NCBI GenBank assembly: GCA_036844615.1
Contig: DAIUFK010000008.1
Location: 1-49,446 of the forward strand
Length of the DNA stretch: 49,446 nt
Reading direction: 5' to 3'
Origin: Palsa-872 sp036844615
GTDB lineage: Bacteria; Chloroflexota; Dormibacteria; Dormibacterales; Dormibacteraceae
In this document: piece by piece, positions 25,514-38,568 of the stretch
Layout: each line of letters starts with the position of its first letter
Numbering within the stretch: the first letter of the stretch is position 1
Program-made: the position numbers and the translations under genes
The notes under the pieces: model-generated
What the model was told of the DNA's origin: nothing
Database searches by the model: none
The model's input: only the letters and a program-made list of their open reading frames with translations

Positions 25514-25856
25514 GCCATCAGATTAGCCCCTCTCCCCGCGGCTGCGAGCCAGGGCCGGCTGACCACGGGGCTCGCGGGATTCGATGTTCCCGAGAGCTCC
25601 GAAGCCTTGTTTGAGGCCCCGTTTCCGATTCGCATCCGCAGGTGACCTNNNNNNNNNNNNNNNNNNNNNNNNNNNNNNNNNNNNNNNNNNNNNNNNNNNN
25701 NNNNNNNNNNNNNNNNNNNNNNNNNNNNNNNNNNNNNNNNNNNNNNNNGAGCTCCGAAGCCTTGTTTGAGGCCCCGTTTCCGATTCGCATCCGCAGGTGA
25801 CCTGATCTCGGCGGGCGCCCCACGGCAGTCGTGACAGCGATGCAGGTCGCTACGAT
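25514..25856. other. Intergenic region with a false 55-bp duplication and a 100-N gap
   Basis: Positions 25594-25648 and 25749-25803 are identical over 55 bp and directly flank the N run 25649-25748. As at 8.3 kb, this looks like unmerged overlapping contigs. The collapsed intergenic region is about 188 bp and should hold the divergent promoters for the aldehyde dehydrogenase and glgE. No gene, RNA or clear promoter box was recognised. Frames crossing the Ns are artefacts. Confidence 0.85.
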
Positions 25857-27982
25857 TTGCGGGTGGCCCGTGCACCGGTCAAGCGGCGGCTGAGCAGCCC
25901 GCCCGTCCAGCCCGCCAGACCAGAGGGGCCCATCGCCGATGGCCGCCTCCGGGTGGTCATCGAGGCAGTCTCACCCGAGGTCGATGGGGGCCGCTTCCCG
26001 AGCAAGCGCTCGCTTGGCGAGCGGGTGGCGATCGAGGCTGACGTTTTTGCCGACGGTCATGACGCGCTTGCGTGCGTCATGCGCTATCGCCATCAGTCCG
26101 AAAGCTCCTGGACGGAGCTGCCCATGGCGGCCCTCGGCAACGATCGGTGGCGGGCAGAGTTCACGGCCGGCGAGCTGGGGCGATACCTCTACACGTTCGA
26201 GGCGTGGGTTGATCGATTTCTCACCTGGCGGCTGCAGCTCGCCAAGCGGTTGGCGGCAGGTCAGGAGGTTGCGCCCGAGCTCGAGATTGGTGCGAAGCTG
26301 GTCGAAGCTGCCGCTGGGCGCGCGCAGGGGGCGGACTCGGCCGCGCTGATGAAGCAGGCCGCGGGTCTCCGGTCCACCACTGTTGCCAGTACGCTCCCCA
26401 ACCCTCTTGTCGAGGGGGGAAACCCCCCTGGGAGCGGCGGGCCTGGCGAAGCCAGTTCCCGGCGCACCCCCCTTGCCGTTGGGGAGAGGGAGCTTCTCGC
26501 GCTCATGGAGCGATATCCGGACAAGGCCGAGGCGGTCACCTTCCATCGGGAGCTCGAGCTGCTTGTTGATCCGTTGCGCGCGCGGTTCAGCGCCTGGTAT
26601 GAGCTCTTCCCCAGGTCGGCCGGTGAGCCGGGCCGGCATGGCACGTTCCACGACGTCGAACTGCGCCTTCCGTACATCGCGTCGATGGGATTTGACGTCC
26701 TCTACATGCCGCCCATCCATCCGATCGGCCGCACCAACCGCAAGGGGGCCAACAACAGCGTCAAGGCTTCGCCCGGCGAGCCGGGCAGCCCGTGGGCGAT
26801 CGGTTCTGACGAGGGCGGGCACAAGTCAATCCATGCTGAGCTCGGCACCATCGACGACTTTCGTCACCTGTTGAGGGCCGCGGAAGAGCGCGGCCTCGCG
26901 GTTGCGCTCGACCTGGCGTTCCAGTGCTCCCCCGACCACCCTTACATACGCGAGCATCCCGAATGGTTCAGGCACAGGCCTGACGGCTCGATCCAGTACG
27001 CGGAGAACCCGCCGAAGAAATACGAGGACATCGTCCCTTTCGATTTCGAAAGCGACGCGAGGCGCGAGCTGTGGACCGAGCTGCTCTCGATAGTTCGGTT
27101 CTGGATCGACCAGGGCGTGCGCATCTTTCGCGTCGACAACCCGCACACCAAGCCCTTCGCATTTTGGGAGTGGCTCATCGCCGAGGTGAAGCGTGACCAA
27201 CCTGACGCCATCTTTCTGGCCGAGGCGTTCACCCGCCCCAAGGTGATGTACAGGCTGGCCAAGGCAGGCTTCACCCAGTCGTACACCTACTTCGCTTGGC
27301 GCAACACGGTCTGGGAGCTGACGCAGTACTACACCGAGCTGGCGCAGGCTCCAGTCAAGGACTTCTTCCGACCCAACCTGTGGCCGAACACTCCGGACAT
27401 CCTCACCGAGTACCTGCAGCACGGCGGGCGGCCGGCATTCGCCGCGCGCCTGGTGCTGGCGGCCACTCTTGGCGCGAGCTACGGGATCTACGGCCCCGCC
27501 TTCGAGCTGTGCGAGGCCCGCGCCAAAGAACCCGGGTCGGAGGAATATCTCGACTCGGAGAAGTACCAGCTGCGCAGCTGGCCCATCGACTCCCCTGAGA
27601 GCCTCAAGGAGCTGATCACGCTGGTCAACGAGATCAGGCACGAGAACCTCGCCCTGCAGAGCGACCGCGGGCTGCGGTTTCATACGACTGAGAACGACAG
27701 CCTCCTCGCCTACACGAAAAGCACTGCAGACCTCGCCGACGTGGTGCTCACGGTGGTCAATCTCGACCCGCATCACACGCAGTCGGGGATGGTGACGCTG
27801 CCGCTGCAAGTCCTCGGGCTCGACGGCGACAAGAGCTACCAGGCGCACGAGCTGTTGAGCGGAGCGCGCTACATGTGGAACGGGCCTCGCAACTACGTCG
27901 AGATCAACCCGCACGCTGCGCCCGCGCAGATCTTCAGGTTCCGCCGCCGCATCCGCAGCGAGCACGACTTCGAGTACTTCCT

Positions 27983-27986
<4 letters not shown>
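25857..27986 (+). CDS. glgE: GlgE, alpha-1,4-glucan:maltose-1-phosphate maltosyltransferase
   Basis: This 709-aa GH13_3 enzyme adds maltose units from maltose-1-phosphate to an alpha-1,4-glucan. Diagnostic segments are RFSAWYELFPRSAG, FDVLYMPPIHPIGR with TNRKGANN, LDLAFQCSPDHPYI, RIFRVDNPHTKPFAFWEW (nucleophile D427) and AIFLAEAFTRPKVMYR (acid/base E456). The start is a TTG at 25857; a GTG at 25863 is also possible. Residues about 178-212 form a low-complexity insert encoded by palindromic DNA. The gene overlaps the TreS-maltokinase gene by 4 bp (TTGA), which fits an operon in which maltose-1-phosphate from the maltokinase is the substrate here. Confidence 0.95.
26398..26489. repeat. Palindrome-rich repeat inserted within the glgE reading frame
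   Basis: This stretch has complementary runs such as GGGGGG-AAA-CCCCCC near 26415-26430, GGCCTGGCGAAGCC and paired CCCCCC/GGGGAG tracts, ending with GTTGGGGAGAGGG. It encodes a Pro/Gly-rich segment around GlgE residues 178-212, ending TPLAVGERE, which does not look like GlgE sequence. The composition resembles the GC-rich palindromes at 24081-24122 and dispersed protein-tolerated repeats seen in other GC-rich genomes. Confidence 0.55.
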
Positions 27987-31392
<3,406 letters not shown>

Positions 31393-31396
<4 letters not shown>

Positions 31397-33297
31397 GCGA
31401 AGCGATCGCACCCTCGCTGCTCACGCCCTTCGACCTGCACCTCTTCAACGAGGGTACGCACGGTCACCTCTACGAGAAGCTCGGGGCGCACCTGTCGAAG
31501 GACCCTGACGGGACGCTGTTCGCGGTCTGGGCGCCCAATGCCGACTCAGTGAGCGTGATCGGAGACTTCAACTTCTGGGACAAGTCCGCTAACCAGCTGC
31601 ACCCGCGCGAGCAGTCGGGGATCTGGGAGGGCTTCGTGCCCGGAGTGCGCCACGGCGCGCTGTACAAGTACCACGTCCACTCGCGAGTGACGCGAACCGG
31701 CGTGGACAAGGCCGACCCGTTCGCGGCCTTCGCCGAGGCGCCGCCGCGCCAGGCATCCGTGGTCTGGGACCTCAGTTATGACTGGGGCGACGGGCAGTGG
31801 ATGACGGAGCGCTCGCGCGCCAACGGACGCTCGGCGCCATGGTCCGTCTACGAGCTGCACATCGGCTCCTGGATGCGCCTGCCTGAGGACAACAACAGGT
31901 GGCTCACCTACCGCGAGCTGGCTCCCAAGCTTGCGGATTACGCCATCGGTCTTGGCTTCACCCACGTCGAGTTGATGCCTGTGATGGAGCACCCCCTTTA
32001 CCAATCGTGGGGGTACCAGGTCGAGGGCTACTTCTCACCCACCAGCAGATACGGCACGCCACAGGACTTCATGTACCTCGTCGACCACCTGCACCAACGC
32101 GGCCTCGGAGTGATCCTCGACTGGGTGCCCTCGCACTTCCCGACCGACGAGTTCGGTTTGCAGAACTTCGATGGCACTCACCTCTACGAGCACGCCGACC
32201 CTCGCCTTGGATTGCACCCCGACTGGGGAAGCTCGATCTTCAACTACGGGCGCAATGAGGTGCGCGGCTTCCTGATGAGCAGCGCGCTGTCATGGCTCAA
32301 CCGTTACCACGCGGACGGCCTGCGGGTCGATGGGGTGGCGTCGATGCTCTACCTGGACTACTCGCGCAAGGAAGGGCAGTGGATACCCAACAAGTTCGGC
32401 GGGCGCGAGAACCTGGAGGCTGTCGACTTCCTGCGGCGGTTCAACATCGAGGTTTACAAGGAGCGCCCCGACTCGCAGACGATCGCCGAGGAGTCCACCT
32501 CATGGCCGATGGTCTCGCGCCCCACCTACCTGGGCGGGCTGGGCTTCGGCATGAAGTGGGACATGGGCTGGATGCACGACACGCTGAAGTACATGTCGGA
32601 GGACCCTGTGCATCGGAAGTTCCACCACAACGACCTGACCTTCAGGATGCTCTACGCCTTCAACGAGAACTTCATGCTGCCGCTGTCACACGACGAGGTG
32701 GTCCACGGCAAAGGCTCGCTGATAGCGAAGATGCCGGGCGACGAGTGGCAGAAGTTCGCCAACCTTCGACTCCTGTTCGCGTGGATGTTCGCCCAGCCCG
32801 GCAAGAAGCTCCTGTTCATGGGCAGCGAGTTCGGGCAATGGGACGAATGGGACGTGGAGAGCAGCCTTGACTGGCACCTGCTGAACCATCTGCCGCACGC
32901 CGGCCTCAGCCACTGGGTGGGCGACCTGAACCGCATCCTTCGCGAGGAGAACGCGCTGCACGAGCTCGACTTCGACCCTGCGGGCTTCAGCTGGATCGAC
33001 GCGAGCGACAACGAGCAGAGCGTGGTCAGCCTGCTCCGGCGCGGCGTGGCGCCGGATGACGTGGTGATGGCCGCGTTCAACTTCACGCCCGTGCCCCGGC
33101 ACGACTACCAGATCGGAGCGCCAGTGCCGGGCCATTGGCGCGAGCTGCTCAACAGCGATGCGCCTATGTACGGCGGCAGCGGCCAGGGCAACCTCGGCGG
33201 TGTCGACTCGAGACCCGTCGGCCGCCACGGCCACCTGCACAGCCTGACGCTCACCCTCCCCCCTCTCGGAGCGATCTTCCTGAAACCCGAGCTTTAG
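31393..33297 (+). CDS. glgB: GlgB, 1,4-alpha-glucan branching enzyme
   Basis: This 634-aa GH13_9 protein has a CBM48 domain (about 34-120, with FAVWAPNADSVSVIGDFNFW), then the catalytic barrel. It has the GYQVEGYFSPTSRYGTPQDF segment, ILDWVPSHFPTDEF, nucleophile D313 in DGLRVDGVASMLYLDY, the E366/E367 pair in TIAEESTSWP and LPLSHDEVVHGKGS. It makes alpha-1,6 branches in the glucan built by GlgE. It lacks the extra N1 domain of long GlgB proteins. It is the last gene of the glgE-treS/pep2-glgB operon, joined to treS by an ATGA overlap. Confidence 0.96.
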
Positions 33298-33341
33298 GAG
33301 ACCCTGCCGGCGTTGACACGGCTGGTTGCTACGCGCGGCGA

Positions 33342-33965
33342 TTACAGCTCGATCAGTCCCTTCTTGGCCGCATAGATTACGGCGTGTGATCGGCCCTGGA
33401 TGCCGAGCTTCTCGTACATGTTGCTGACGTGGTTGCGAACCGTCTTCTCGCTTATCTTCAGTCGATACGCAATTTGCTTGTTCGCCATCCCGATTGCCAC
33501 CAGCTTGAGGATCTCAACCTCGCGAGCGGTGAGGCCGTCGTATGACTCTTTCGGCTTACTCGAGAGCATGCCAAGCAGCCGGTCGGCAATCGAGCCCGAC
33601 ATCACCCTGGTGCCGCCAAGGGTGGCCAGCATGCTATTGACTATCGTTGTGGCATCGGTGTCCTTCAAAACATAACCTCTCGCTCCTGCCTCCAGACCCT
33701 GGAGAAGATGGCCGTCGCCCGCGAAGCTGCTGAGAATGATGACCGCGACCTCTGGATGTTTTCCGCGGATGATTCGCGTCGCCTCGACTCCCTCCATCAC
33801 GGGCATTTTGAGGTCCATCAAGACCAGGTCTGGTCTCAGCTCATCGACCATGCGTACGGCTTCCTCTCCGTTGACGGCTTCGCCAAGCACCTTGACGCGC
33901 GGATCCTTGTCCAGGAGCGCCGCCAGACCCGACCTGAAGAGGCCCTGATCGTCGGCGATCAGCAC
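33342..33965 (-). CDS. NarL/LuxR-type response regulator
   Basis: This response regulator of about 207 aa has an N-terminal receiver domain (LIADDQGLFRSG, phospho-acceptor Asp in LVLMDLKMPVMEG, conserved Lys in GYVLKDTDA) and a C-terminal LuxR helix-turn-helix (LTAREVEILKLVAIGMANKQ, then KISEKTVRNHVSNMYEKLG). The GTG at 33965 is chosen because AAGGTGG lies 5 nt upstream; GTG at 33974 is an alternative, and the frame up to 34301 overlaps the kinase gene. It follows the histidine kinase gene closely on the same strand. Its target genes are unknown. Confidence 0.92.
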   Translation of the reverse strand: MLIADDQGLFRSGLAALLDKDPRVKVLGEAVNGEEAVRMVDELRPDLVLMDLKMPVMEGVEATRIIRGKHPEVAVIILSSFAGDGHLLQGLEAGARGYVLKDTDATTIVNSMLATLGGTRVMSGSIADRLLGMLSSKPKESYDGLTAREVEILKLVAIGMANKQIAYRLKISEKTVRNHVSNMYEKLGIQGRSHAVIYAAKKGLIEL

Positions 33966-33985
33966 TGACGCCACCTTGTTGGGTA

Positions 33986-34858
33986 TCAAGGTAGGAGATT
34001 GACCAGTGGGAAGCTGGCTCGCACCATGGTTCCCGCCGGACCAGCGTCCACCTTCATGCGGCCACCTAGGAGCGCCGCGCGCTCGCGCATGCCCAAGACT
34101 CCGTTTCCATGCACCCGCGACGCCTGAGCTGCGGTCGATGGGCTGCCGATATCGCTCACCAAGACAACAGCACGGGATCTGATCAAATCCAACGTGACGG
34201 CAACTGATGGACCTTCTGCATGACGCCACGCGTTGTTCAGCGCTTCCTGGATGATTCGGTACACGTTTACTTCGGCTTGCTCGTTCAAGCGGGACGGCCA
34301 CGAAGGTGAGACGCGCAGGTCAACGGCCTGTCCGCTAAGGCGCTCGAACCGCGGGACGAGATGGTTTCGGAGGCCCGCGATGAGCCCTTCCTGGAGGGCG
34401 GGATCGTCACGCAGGTCGCTTACGAGACGCCGGACGTTGCGAAGCACTTCCAAAGTCAGCTTTTCGAGCAAGTCGACCTCGCGGAGCACGGCCTCCCGGC
34501 CGTATTGGCTCGAACGGAAGTTCGCGAGCTCGACTTTTATGGCGTACATGGTTTGGACAACCTGGTCGTGTAGCTCACGTGCCATGTCCTCTCGGACATC
34601 GCGCCCCGGGTCGGTTAATCCCCCGAGGTCAAGCTTGAAGATGGTTGCGACTTGCGATTGAGCGCCTTCGATTACGTGCCCGATCTGGGCTTGCTCGGCC
34701 AACCCTCCGTTTCCCCTCTCTCTGTTAACTGAATGAATAAAACCGATTCCGAGCGCCGAACCGAGACCGTACAAGTCCCGCCGCCTACCCTTAATTTCTG
34801 CCGGGCTCCGAATTTCCCGAGCGACCACAGCCAGTTTATAGTTATTCGAGCCCGCCAT
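33986..34858 (-). CDS. NarL-partner sensor histidine kinase (HisKA_3)
   Basis: This protein of up to 290 aa has the HisKA_3 phospho-acceptor helix, with the conserved His in REDMARELHDQVVQTMYAI, and a HATPase_c domain with the N-box IIQEALNNAWRHAEG and the G-box HGNGVLGMRERAALLGG. No membrane segment or clear sensor domain is seen, so it is probably soluble. The first 50 residues are poorly typical; a TTG at 34702 would give a 238-aa protein and may be the true start. It lies 20 nt or less upstream of the response regulator on the same strand and should phosphorylate it. Confidence 0.88.
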   Translation of the reverse strand: MAGSNNYKLAVVAREIRSPAEIKGRRRDLYGLGSALGIGFIHSVNRERGNGGLAEQAQIGHVIEGAQSQVATIFKLDLGGLTDPGRDVREDMARELHDQVVQTMYAIKVELANFRSSQYGREAVLREVDLLEKLTLEVLRNVRRLVSDLRDDPALQEGLIAGLRNHLVPRFERLSGQAVDLRVSPSWPSRLNEQAEVNVYRIIQEALNNAWRHAEGPSVAVTLDLIRSRAVVLVSDIGSPSTAAQASRVHGNGVLGMRERAALLGGRMKVDAGPAGTMVRASFPLVNLLP

Positions 34859-35199
34859 ACGAATAAACCTTTAACTTGCACCTTGGCTTTTCACAGCACT
34901 TTGGCCACCAATCCAAGCGAGAATTAGTAGTCGGTCCGCGCCCGCCCAGATCAGTGAACGCGCGAAGTCACGGAGACCAGGACAAACGTCCCGGTTTGCA
35001 AGTGCCCGTGGCTTCCCAGAGGACGGCCGGTTCTAGAACGGCAGGGCCGGCCCGCACTTCTGAAACCGGCTGAAACCACGCCAGTTGCAGTCAGGCCAAC
35101 GCCTGGTCGGACGGTAGCAGCGCTTCTGCCTCGGACAAGGTCCTTGCCAAACAATCGGCAAATCCCAACTGATAGGACAACTGTCACGATCGATCGGGT
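34859..35199. other. Intergenic region without recognised gene
   Basis: No coding frame, RNA gene or clear promoter was recognised. The part next to the kinase gene (about 34,730-34,930) is visibly more AT-rich than its surroundings and may carry the kinase promoter on the minus strand. Confidence 0.4.
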
Positions 35200-35445
35200 T
35201 CAGCTCGCTCCTCCACGCTGCGATCGCCTCGCCAGTGCGTTTAGCGCCTCTAAATGCTTGCACGCCTCAGGGTCCCCATCCGTGCACTGCAGCTGGAGCA
35301 TGACCGCGCAAGCCATGCAGACCCTCTCTACCTCGGGATCGCCAAGACCTTCATTGCAAAGCTCGCCGCATTTCGAGCACACGCCGACCGCCGGCGCGGG
35401 TGCTCGCCGAAGGATGCTTCTGACCAGTCCGAGCGCCCGTCGCAC
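35200..35445 (-). CDS. Small Cys-rich (zinc-ribbon-like) protein
   Basis: This 81-aa reading frame has a basic N-terminus (MRRALGLVRSILRR) followed by two CxxC pairs, CSKCGELC (23-30) and CMACAV (43-48), and two later cysteines (LQLQCTDGDPEACKHLE). The spacing is that of a small zinc-binding domain. It starts with GTG at 35445 next to an AGGA, 72 bp after the stop of the metallophosphoesterase gene, and may be the last gene of that operon. The function is unknown. The frame could also be chance in GC-rich DNA, but the ordered cysteines argue against this. Confidence 0.5.
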   Translation of the reverse strand: MRRALGLVRSILRRAPAPAVGVCSKCGELCNEGLGDPEVERVCMACAVMLQLQCTDGDPEACKHLEALNALARRSQRGGAS

Positions 35446-35517
35446 TCCTGTAGATCGACCTCCGGCACGGGTGGCATGTTCAGCACCTGCCCACCCGGAG
35501 CGGGGAAGCCCGAGGGG

Positions 35518-38500
35518 TCAGGGCCCGACGCGAGCAGTCTGAACGACCAGGTCGTCGAAGGCAATGTCGAACGAGCGGCCTGTCTGGTTCTCCCCAATCT
35601 GGAGCATGCCGATAAAGCTCGAACCGAGGCTGGCGGTCTGGGTCGTCAGCACTGTTACGGAGTTGCCGTCCAGCCAGACCTCGATGGTGCTCGAAGCTCC
35701 GTTGACGACCACGTGAAACTCGACGCTGTGCCACGAGCCCACGCTCACCAGCGGACCGGTGGTGCTCGTGCCGCCCACGTCGTTTCGAAGCGCGAGACGG
35801 CCCTGGCCGTCGATGTACAACCGGGCTATCGATGCATTGCCCGAGGTCCTGTAGCCGACAAGAGTGGATGTGCTGGTAGGCAGCGACCTCACCTGGAAGT
35901 ACGTGCGGACGTACAGGTTTGAGTAGCTGCCGCCAAGGGTTTCTCGAGAGTAAATCGCGCCCCCCGTGGCAGTAGCCTCAGCGGCATATCCCCCGCCGTG
36001 CACGGTGGTGCTCTGCACGACCACGCCGACGTTGGCCGTCCAGGCAGACATCGACCCCGACTCGAAGCTGTCGCTGAAGACCCGTCTGACGAGGCTCAGG
36101 CCGAGGCTCACTGCGGCGCCGGGGCCGACGGTCACAGACTGCGCCTGCGAGCTGTAGCCGGCCGCGCTTGCCGTGAACGTGTACGCGCCTTCAACGACGG
36201 TGGAGAACGAATATCGACCGAGGCTGTCGGTGGTGGTGGCCCCGCCTGAGTAGGAGACGCCGGCCCCGCTCAATGGGGTCCCTGTGGCGACGTCAACGAC
36301 GGTTCCCGACACACTTCCAGGGAGGGGTGTGAGGGCAAAGCCCTGGGAAACATTCGCGCCCGCTCCCACCGATACGCTCTTTGACTGTGGACTATAGCCC
36401 GCCGCAGCGGCGCCAACCGTGTAGCTGCCCTCTGGCACTGAGGCCAGGGAGTATGCCCCGCCCGCGTCAGTGATGGTGGCGCCGCCTGAATAGCTCACTG
36501 CAGTACCACTGATGGCCCGTCCGGTGACCGAGTCCGTGACAACACCCGCGATGCTGCCTGGGAGTGGCGCCAGGGAGAAATCCTGTGTGGTTGTGCTGCC
36601 GGTCGTGATGACCACTGTCGCGCTCTGGGCCGTGTACCCGGATCGGGCGGCCGTGACTGTCGTGTTGCCGTCCGGAAGTGATATGAGGCTGTACATCCCT
36701 TGGGAGTCGGTGGTGGTGGTCCCGCCCAGGTAGCTGACGGTGACCCCGGCCACCGGCGAACCAGTTACCGAATCAGTCACTTGCCCGCCAACCGTTCCGA
36801 CGCCGGCCGGCGCGAGGGAGAAGTTCAGAGTTGCAGCCTGGCCCGGACCGACGATCGCCGTCAGCGACTGGCCCGCGTATCCCGGCGCGCTCGCGTCGAG
36901 GCCATAGGTACCCTCGGCGAGAGGAGTGGACGTGTAGGCGCCAGTGGAATCGGTCACCACCTGACCCCCTGAGTAGGAGACCGTGACGCCCGCCACGGGC
37001 AATCCGGTCGCGGCATCGGTGACCACGCCACCCACGCTTCCGGGGAGGGGCGCGAGGCTGAACCCCTGAGTGCTCGTCGCGGCGGGCTTGACAGTCACCG
37101 TCTGGCTGCCGCCGCTGTAGCCCGGAGCCGAGGCGCTCAGCTGATAGCTGCCGAGCGGCGCCGTGGGTAGGGAGTACGAACCGGCGATGTCTGTGAGGGT
37201 CGTTGCCCCAGCGTAGGAGACCGTCGCGCCGGCGATTGGGTTGCCAGTAACGGAGTCCGTGACGGTGCCGGCCAGCTTGCCGTAACCGCGGCAGGGAATG
37301 TTGCCCGAGTCGAACACTGTCGACGTGCTGCCCGAGTCGGTGACGAACTTGTACTGTGCCGCGGTCGCAGAGAGCTGCAGCTGTAGGGCTCCAAACACGC
37401 CGCTCTTCGAAGTAACGACACGATTTTGTGGATCGGTGCTCGCGATGTACTGACCCGAGTGGCCGCCGGTTCCCGCGACGATCTCGGTCAGGCCGCCACT
37501 CGATGGATTGCCGTTGGCATCCAGGGGTTGCCACCGCTGGTAATCGTGGTCATGGCCGTTCAGGACCAGCGTGGCTCGAGCATTGGCCAGTGGCGTCCAG
37601 AAGTCCTGGACGCGTGGCGAGGATCCTTCGGGGCCGATGTTGTTAAGGGGGTGGTGCCAGAAGGCAACGATGCAAGCCCCTGCGTGTGCAGCCAGATCGC
37701 TCTGGAGCCAGGCCAGCTGGCCGCTCCAGTTGATGGCCTGGTACTGGGAGGTGGAGTTGAGCGCGATAAAATGCCAACCGCCCGCGTCGAAGCTGTAGTA
37801 GTTGGGCTCGTTGTTCCAGTAGTCGTAGTAGCCGGCCGCTTTGCGAGTCCCGTACTCGTGATTGCCGATGACCGGGTCGGTGATCGGCTTGAGGACCCCA
37901 AAAGTGCCGTCGTACCAGTTCGAAAACTCCGCATAGGAGCCTTTTTCGTAGACGTCGCCCAGATACAGGAACAGGTTCGGAGACCATGAATTGATCATGT
38001 TCACGACGGAAGTGGCGGTAGTGTCCCCCCCTGCGCCATCGCCGACCGCGGCGACCACAAGATTCGCTCCGGGCGCGGGCGCAGTGCCGGACGTGATGGT
38101 CGGCGAGTTGGTGTTGGGCGGAACCACACTGATCCCGTTCGAGAACGTGAGCGATTCACTGACAGGATTCGTGGTGCTGTTGTCGCTCATTACAAGCGAT
38201 GCAGACAGCGTGTGCAGCCCGTCCACCCAATACTTGGTTGGCAAGACGAAGGTGTAAGGGCTCTGGTAATCGGTCAGCGTGTAGTCAGGGCCGATCGTGA
38301 AGACCGCCCGCACGACCCTCAGGTTGCCGCTCACGAGCATGGTGGTCGTTGCCGAAACGGTCACGTTACCGCTCACTGTCGCGTCAGGGGCGGGTTGAGT
38401 CAGGCATAGCTGCACGCTGTATGTGGGCGTCGTGGTGGTGCCGCAGGGAGGCACGTCGGCCGCTGCAGGGTGCCCTGAAGCTGACAAGAGGACGAGCAGG

Positions 38501-38568
38501 AGAGCTCCAATCAAGGCCGCCCGCCAGGCTCTCGTTATCAAGCGGGTAGGTTTTACGCGAGCGATCAT
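35518..38568 (-). CDS. Secreted metallophosphoesterase with five tandem carboxypeptidase-regulatory-like repeats and a C-terminal LamG-like domain
   Basis: This protein of about 1016 aa starts with a signal peptide (hydrophobic LIGALLLVLLSA, then AAA-DVPP). A beta domain follows, then a calcineurin-like phosphoesterase domain at about residues 170-410 with GDGAGGD, YLGDVYEKGS, DPVIGNHEYG, FWHHPL and LNGHDHDYQRW. From about 430 come five repeats of about 79 residues (each with a VTDxxTGxPxxGxxVSYxGG core), then a laminin-G-like jellyroll (SFESGSMSAW to DIAFDDLVV). It should hydrolyse phosphoesters outside the membrane. The ATG at 38568 makes an ATGA overlap with the upstream gene and is preferred over 38583. 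Confidence 0.88.
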   Translation of the reverse strand: MIARVKPTRLITRAWRAALIGALLLVLLSASGHPAAADVPPCGTTTTPTYSVQLCLTQPAPDATVSGNVTVSATTTMLVSGNLRVVRAVFTIGPDYTLTDYQSPYTFVLPTKYWVDGLHTLSASLVMSDNSTTNPVSESLTFSNGISVVPPNTNSPTITSGTAPAPGANLVVAAVGDGAGGDTTATSVVNMINSWSPNLFLYLGDVYEKGSYAEFSNWYDGTFGVLKPITDPVIGNHEYGTRKAAGYYDYWNNEPNYYSFDAGGWHFIALNSTSQYQAINWSGQLAWLQSDLAAHAGACIVAFWHHPLNNIGPEGSSPRVQDFWTPLANARATLVLNGHDHDYQRWQPLDANGNPSSGGLTEIVAGTGGHSGQYIASTDPQNRVVTSKSGVFGALQLQLSATAAQYKFVTDSGSTSTVFDSGNIPCRGYGKLAGTVTDSVTGNPIAGATVSYAGATTLTDIAGSYSLPTAPLGSYQLSASAPGYSGGSQTVTVKPAATSTQGFSLAPLPGSVGGVVTDAATGLPVAGVTVSYSGGQVVTDSTGAYTSTPLAEGTYGLDASAPGYAGQSLTAIVGPGQAATLNFSLAPAGVGTVGGQVTDSVTGSPVAGVTVSYLGGTTTTDSQGMYSLISLPDGNTTVTAARSGYTAQSATVVITTGSTTTQDFSLAPLPGSIAGVVTDSVTGRAISGTAVSYSGGATITDAGGAYSLASVPEGSYTVGAAAAGYSPQSKSVSVGAGANVSQGFALTPLPGSVSGTVVDVATGTPLSGAGVSYSGGATTTDSLGRYSFSTVVEGAYTFTASAAGYSSQAQSVTVGPGAAVSLGLSLVRRVFSDSFESGSMSAWTANVGVVVQSTTVHGGGYAAEATATGGAIYSRETLGGSYSNLYVRTYFQVRSLPTSTSTLVGYRTSGNASIARLYIDGQGRLALRNDVGGTSTTGPLVSVGSWHSVEFHVVVNGASSTIEVWLDGNSVTVLTTQTASLGSSFIGMLQIGENQTGRSFDIAFDDLVVQTARVGP
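36091..37281 (-). repeat. Five in-frame tandem repeats of about 239 bp within the metallophosphoesterase gene
   Basis: Five successive units of about 79-80 codons each begin with a G-x-x-G-x-V-x-D motif, followed by VSY and a TD-x-x-G-x-Y segment, and end in a GxxxxxxxSLAP-like strand. This is the CarboxypepD_reg-like fold pattern. The units have drifted from each other but keep a constant phase and length, which points to internal duplication. Confidence 0.85.

Noticed and set aside
25507..25875. Open frames on both strands crossing the 25.6-kb gap
   Set aside because: They exist only because N is read as coding and because the flanks are duplicated; no family-like sequence is present.
26826..27965. 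379-aa minus-strand frame antisense to glgE
   Set aside because: GlgE catalytic motifs occupy the plus strand here; the antisense product looks like random GC-rich coding.
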